In this document: positions 33,004-36,994 of the stretch, in pieces | Position numbering within the stretch: position 1 is the stretch's first letter | Layout of the letters: every line of letters starts with the position of its first letter | From: Branchiostoma floridae | Taxonomy: Eukaryota > Chordata > Leptocardii > Amphioxiformes > Branchiostomatidae | NCBI RefSeq assembly: GCF_000003815.2 | Contig: NC_049986.1 | Span: 8,242,813-8,279,806 of the forward strand | Direction of reading: 5' to 3' | Length of the DNA stretch: 36,994 bases | Program-made: the position numbers and the translations under genes | The notes under the pieces: generated by a model | Told to the model about the DNA's origin: nothing | Seen by the model: only the letters and a program-made list of their open reading frames with translations | Database searches by the model: none

Positions 33004-34014
33004 GTAAGTTGGCAACGCTTATGTTTTAACGATGTTTACACTCGTTTGGTTTAACATTCTTTTGCGGTTCGGAGGAATGTTTTGCGGCTGCCAGACTTTG
33101 GTTAACACTTGGCAATGTAGGTAGGTGACTTTTCTGCCTAGTAGTAGTACTAGAAGGGGTTAACTTGTTCCCGCGTTTAGAATAGTCGGTCAACTTGCAC
33201 AGGTGGGAGTTGTGAGAAGTAACAATCTAACGTTACTTTTACCTGTCTTAAAATTTTGAATCCTGCTAGTTTGTACTTTTTTTGTCCCAAAGTGACAGAA
33301 AATCACTTCTTACCACCTGCTTTTGTTGGGATACTTTCTTATGTGATTTACTGGCTTTTTGGTTGACTTTGCTGTTTTCACTGTGTTTGAAAACTGTCAA
33401 ACAAGTAGAATGTTCCCCCTTTTTTAGCAAAACAAAAAAACAACAAAAAAACAACAACTGATGTTGATATTGAAGATTTTTGGCAGGGTTTGGCTGAAAA
33501 TTTTCATGGCCTTCACCCAAGTTTTCGATGGGCATGCATGAACTCAATGGGCACAATTTGTTTGCATAAGGGGCAGTTGGGTGTGAAATATGTCTTTGAA
33601 TAAACTAGCTGTTTGTGCTATTGTCTTTTCTCTCATTGTAGTAGTAGATGTAGATGTTCCCTGTTTAGGGTAAAGTATCTGGAATGCACAGAAAATGAAG
33701 TTAGCTTTGTGGAGATTTTGTACTTGCAACCTTGTGCCTTACATAGGGTCATGTAGAGCATAGTTTCTTTTTCATGAACGTCTTGTGGCTTTGGTCTTTC
33801 CAATGAGGTTTGGTCTTTCAGACTTCACTCTTAAGAGCACTTTTAGCTTCTTGTAGTGGCGTTAGACTCGCTCACATCCCTGTTACAACTATTTAGAAAG
33901 CAAGGAAAGGGGCACTTGGGGAGACCTTAAGAATACTCCACCAGCCCTTTGTTGTTGATACAATAAGAGATGTTTACATAAGGTAAGGCTACTACATGTA
34001 CTGGGGTGAAGTCA
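33004..34014. other. Intron-like sequence
   Basis: Starts with GTAAGT. Includes an A/C-rich simple tract at 33425-33460 (caaaaaaacaac). No coding-like frame. Confidence 0.4.
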
Positions 34015-34021
34015 GGAAACC

Positions 34022-34354
34022 AGGGTTGGACAAGTTTCCTAAAACCCACTTGTCCTGTTGGGCAAGTAGTTAAAAAGTTTACTTGCCTGAACCAACTTTT
34101 TACTTGCCCGAAATTTAAATGACATTTTTCTATACATTTTCACTTTCATCGATGGAATTCTTGTTATAATGGCTCTATTTTTCGGTGTTGACCAATGCTT
34201 GATCATGACTGTGAAAAGTGGCAAGTATATCAAAATCTCACTCAATGGAAAAAATCCAGCTTGGCCAATCGGGCAAGTGGGGTAGGACATGCACTTGCCC
34301 GATAGGTATTTTCGCTTGCACGGGACAATAGGGCTAGTGGACTTGTCCAACACT
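34022..34354. mobile_element. hAT-like MITE with acttgcc subterminal motifs
   Basis: Ends AGGGTTGGACAAGT and (reverse strand) AGTGTTGGACAAGT are inverted repeats with one mismatch. GGAAACC flanks both sides directly (34015-34021 and 34355-34361). Inside, ACTTGCC/GGCAAGT-type words occur at least five times in both orientations, clustered toward the ends, as expected for transposase-binding sites. On the minus strand an open frame of about 104 codons spans almost the whole element (containing CMSYPTCPIGQAGFF), but it is not a transposase. Confidence 0.7.
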
Positions 34355-34361
34355 GGAAACC

Positions 34362-35030
34362 ATTTTCAAAACCTGCCAACTTCTTAAGAAGCTCAGGCAT
34401 GAGAGCTTCTTTTTGGTAACACACAGGCATTTTCAACAATTTTAAAGAAGAGTGATTGCAACAATGTCAGTTTAGTCTACATTTTGTATAGAGAACAGTC
34501 TTTCCTGAGTCCTGACCTTATTGTTGTAAGTCAGGAATTTTGGCAAGAGTACGCCATTCCCAGCAATTAGGTTGGCAGACTCTGTCCATTATGTTAAGTC
34601 ATGCTTGTCGCTTCCTATATCTACCGCTGCATCTCTATTCCACCTCCGGGGTACAATTTGAGCCCTAGGTTTCGTACATGGCATCTTTTGTTTTGAAGAT
34701 GGATAAGCTAGCTTTGTACATGTCGTTAGCGAGCGGATATAGAATCTGTAGGACTCAACTATGTCTTATAGCATATCAGAAATGCTGTTGTTCATTTGAC
34801 TTTCAAAGTTCTTCTTGAATGTTGCTGAAGAATAATGAAGAAAATGAGTGGTTTGGAGTCTAACCACTTGTTTCAGCATCATTATCCTGAGCCGTCAAAT
34901 GTTAAATCTGTGTACCTCACTGACCCTTAAAGCTTGCTACTAGATACAGCCAGCATGATAAAACAGCAATCACCAAGAAAATGTGTCACAGGGGTTATGG
35001 TTGCATGCCTTCTTCTGTGAGGAATAGTGA
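34362..35030. other. Non-coding stretch
   Basis: No supported feature. Contains short frames only. Confidence 0.4.
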
Positions 35031-35052
35031 GTTATTTTGATTCATTTTTTGT

Positions 35053-35345
35053 CTTTCGCCGCGCTTCCGCGGCGAAAGGCAATCAGACCGATATTAGATT
35101 TCTGTCCGTCTGTCCGTCCGTCCGTCCGTCCGGGTCGACCATGCCATACCGTGCTAGCGAGATATTCTACCCTGTAGATTCGACGGTATGTAACGTTATG
35201 ACATACGTATCGGCCTACCATGAATGTGCTGCTTGGTTTGCGGTCCATGCCATATCGTGCTAGCGAGATATTCTACCCTGCAGATTCGACGGTATGTAAC
35301 GTTATGACATACGTATCGGCCTACCATGAATGTGCTGCTTGGTTT
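35053..35345 (+). repeat. Hairpin, TCCG microsatellite and 106-bp tandem duplication
   Basis: A perfect 11-bp hairpin (CTTTCGCCGCG, loop CTTC, CGCGGCGAAAG at 35053-35078) is followed by a (GTCC/TCCG)n run (about 35103-35132), then two near-identical direct copies with a 106-bp period starting at 35141 and 35247 (atgccatacgtgctagcg-type start, ttcgacggtatgtaacg, ctaccatgaatgtgctgctt). The hairpin-microsatellite order suggests a mobile repeat head. Only a couple of base differences separate the copies, so the duplication is recent. Confidence 0.85.
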
Positions 35346-35585
35346 CTGTATGGCTTATAAGCAGGAATTTGCAGAGACGGATGTGAACGGTGAGGATTTC
35401 TTCGTAAGATTGTATACAATTTATAAACTAACATGTTCGCTGTTTGGTTATAATAAAACAGACATTGTAGAGAACAGTTTGACATGTCATTTACTTTGTT
35501 TTATGGAAAATCACCGCTACAAAATCTAGAATTGTGTAAGATGCGTGCGCCGCATCTGACATGGTGTGGGAGGGGGGCGTATTCG

Positions 35586-35764
35586 GAAATTTCTTACTCT
35601 AAGAAATTTCAGGCTATTTTCGTGTAACAAACTTCTTTCAGCAAAATAGTAGCCCTCGGATGCGTTGAAAATAGAATTACCCACATTTAATTTATAATTT
35701 CGAAAGGGAAGATTCTGACCGAGCTCGACGGAGTGAGTCTGACGCGTGACGTCACGACTCCGTC
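35586..35764. repeat. Two hairpins, one centred on a CRE palindrome
   Basis: GAAATTTCTT, loop actct, AAGAAATTTC is a perfect 10-bp hairpin at 35586-35610. Further on, GACGGAGT (35727-35734) pairs with ACTCCGTC (35757-35764), and between them lies the perfect 12-bp palindrome CGTGACGTCACG (35745-35756), which includes a full CRE TGACGTCA. No gene lies close by. Confidence 0.75.
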
Positions 35765-36620
35765 AAGTAAAAGCATAATTGCGTTACTAAAAGAAACGAA
35801 ACGTTCCATTAAACATACCACGGACCTGTTTTAGTTTAAAATATCTACCTTTCACATGATCTTGCCATTAAAAAAAATATTTCCATTACTGTATATGCCA
35901 TGTTAATATTTTATGTTCAGTTGTTTATGGTGACAATACTTTGTTTGTTCTTGCAGAAATTCAGGACACATCTACTGATAAATTTGATTACTACAGTGCA
36001 CTTTCATAAAACCCTGTTGTACTGTAACAGAGCCGTTCTTAACAGCGAAACAATCCGAATAAAGTTAACATCATTCATGCAGTTGTGTTATTATACAGTT
36101 CAAGTAAAATATACTCTGTGAGAACCACTACCTTACTAAACAGTTATATAACCTAGCACTTGACCAAACTGTGCCAGAGCTGCCAACGTTGCAGACTTGG
36201 CACCCACGCTTGACCAAACTATGCCAAACAATTTTACCTACACAATATAAGTAAGCGAAAGACTAGCTTTTTTCAGAAGCTCTTGTTTCATTTTAGACAA
36301 TTTATTATGAATTCACCGTTAAATGCAATTGGTTGCTTTAATTTTACGTAACAGGATTTTACCTTGTTCATCATTGAACATTATCAACAACAAATAGATA
36401 AAGAAATTTGTATTGCAAAGATGACCACCGTATTGCCAAAGAGTTATGACAGGGTGTCCAATTGTGTCCCTGTTCACATACGCATCATCATCATACTAGT
36501 TTTGCCAGACACACTGGTGCCTGAACACAAAGGAACGATCCATGGATCTGATTTCCTAAACCTTCTGTTAGAGCAAGTTAGCCTATGGTCATTTTAGGCC
36601 CTCTTGAATTTCCTGCTTAA
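35765..36620. other. Non-coding, AT-rich stretch
   Basis: A short repeated phrase cttgaccaaact-tgcca occurs at about 36160 and 36208. A 77-codon frame at 36364-36597 has no supporting signals. Confidence 0.4.
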
Positions 36621-36628
36621 TTTTCTGT

Positions 36629-36800
36629 AAAGTGTTACCATGATCCCCCCATGCATACCCTTTCGTCACATTTAAAGTGATGCCAGGATCCCCCTATGAA
36701 GACCCTTTGTCACATTTAAAGTGATGCCAGGATCCCCACATGCAGACCCTTTGTCACATTTTATGCCGGGATCCCCCCTTGCAGACCCTCTGTCACATTT
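36629..36800 (+). repeat. 44-bp minisatellite, four units
   Basis: Four direct units of 45, 44, 44 and 39 bp begin at 36629, 36674, 36718 and 36762. Each carries gtgatgccaggatcccc, then atgcagaccctttgtcacattt with few changes. The last unit has a short deletion at its start. Confidence 0.92.
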
Positions 36801-36994
36801 GACTGATGGTGTAATGGCTAACTAGACCCAAATCTTACCACTTACCTAGCAGGTGGCTCTCATGGCTTGCTGCCAAAAGACTCCATCTCTGTATATTGGT
36901 CTCTACAGTCCACAGTACATGTATGCAGTTGTCTCTTCTTTGCTGTCACCAGGAAGATGATGTTTTCAGTGTGTTTGTCTGTGTCTGTGTGTTT

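Noticed and set aside
35103-35132. CRISPR-like or spacer array
   Set aside because: The TCCG run is a simple tetranucleotide microsatellite with no spacers; the window is animal DNA.

Overview
The window looks like animal nuclear DNA, most likely from a lancelet (Branchiostoma). The reasons are GT-AG intron signals around short open frames, a low density of coding sequence, CpG-poor introns broken by CpG-rich promoter-like patches, many short non-autonomous DNA transposons with terminal inverted repeats, tRNA-derived SINE fragments and frequent TACATGTA-type motifs. The species call rests on recognising repeat families by eye, not on any database match. There are no bacterial operons, CRISPR arrays, rRNAs or intact tRNAs.

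Region 1 (1-5.2 kb) is upstream sequence with one inverted-repeat element (about 2.0 kb), a pair of overlapping coding-like minus-strand frames (2.75-3.2 kb) and a SINE fragment (4.8 kb).

Region 2 (5.2-23.7 kb) holds the best gene candidate, an unrecognised three-exon plus-strand gene. A CpG-rich promoter area (5.2-5.98 kb) carries a duplicated CCAAT/TACGTCAG module and a tRNA-like pol III element. Exon 1 (5982-6102), exon 2 (15565-15629) and terminal exon 3 (23560-23670) have consensus splice sites and agree in phase, giving a predicted 98-residue protein. The two large introns hold a 191-bp tandem duplication, a hairpin element, a nested hAT-like MITE pair, a hAT-like MITE with a perfect 8-bp target duplication, an AGTAT array interrupted by a perfect 33-bp hairpin, and a small ORF at 10.9 kb.

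Region 3 (23.7-25.9 kb) begins with a probable first exon of a second plus-strand gene: ATG at 24365, a strong donor at 24425 and a 34-bp tandem duplication in its leader. It is followed by two copies of one long-TIR MITE family.

Region 4 (26-33 kb) contains three coding-like open frames that follow plausible splice acceptors in the same phase, plus one coding-like frame without an obvious acceptor. One or two of them recall MAM/jelly-roll extracellular domains. It also has a minus-strand non-LTR retrotransposon relic (30.8-31.1 kb), a tight cluster of full CRE palindromes (30.1-30.6 kb), and a CpG-rich stretch ending in a strong donor at 33004 (another probable first exon).

Region 5 (33-37 kb) is intron-like or intergenic, with a hAT-like MITE, a hairpin followed by a 106-bp tandem duplication, and a 44-bp minisatellite. 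Most of the window is therefore intron or intergenic sequence shaped by small transposons. The novelty lies in the unrecognised small gene, its odd promoter, and several nested or palindromic repeats.
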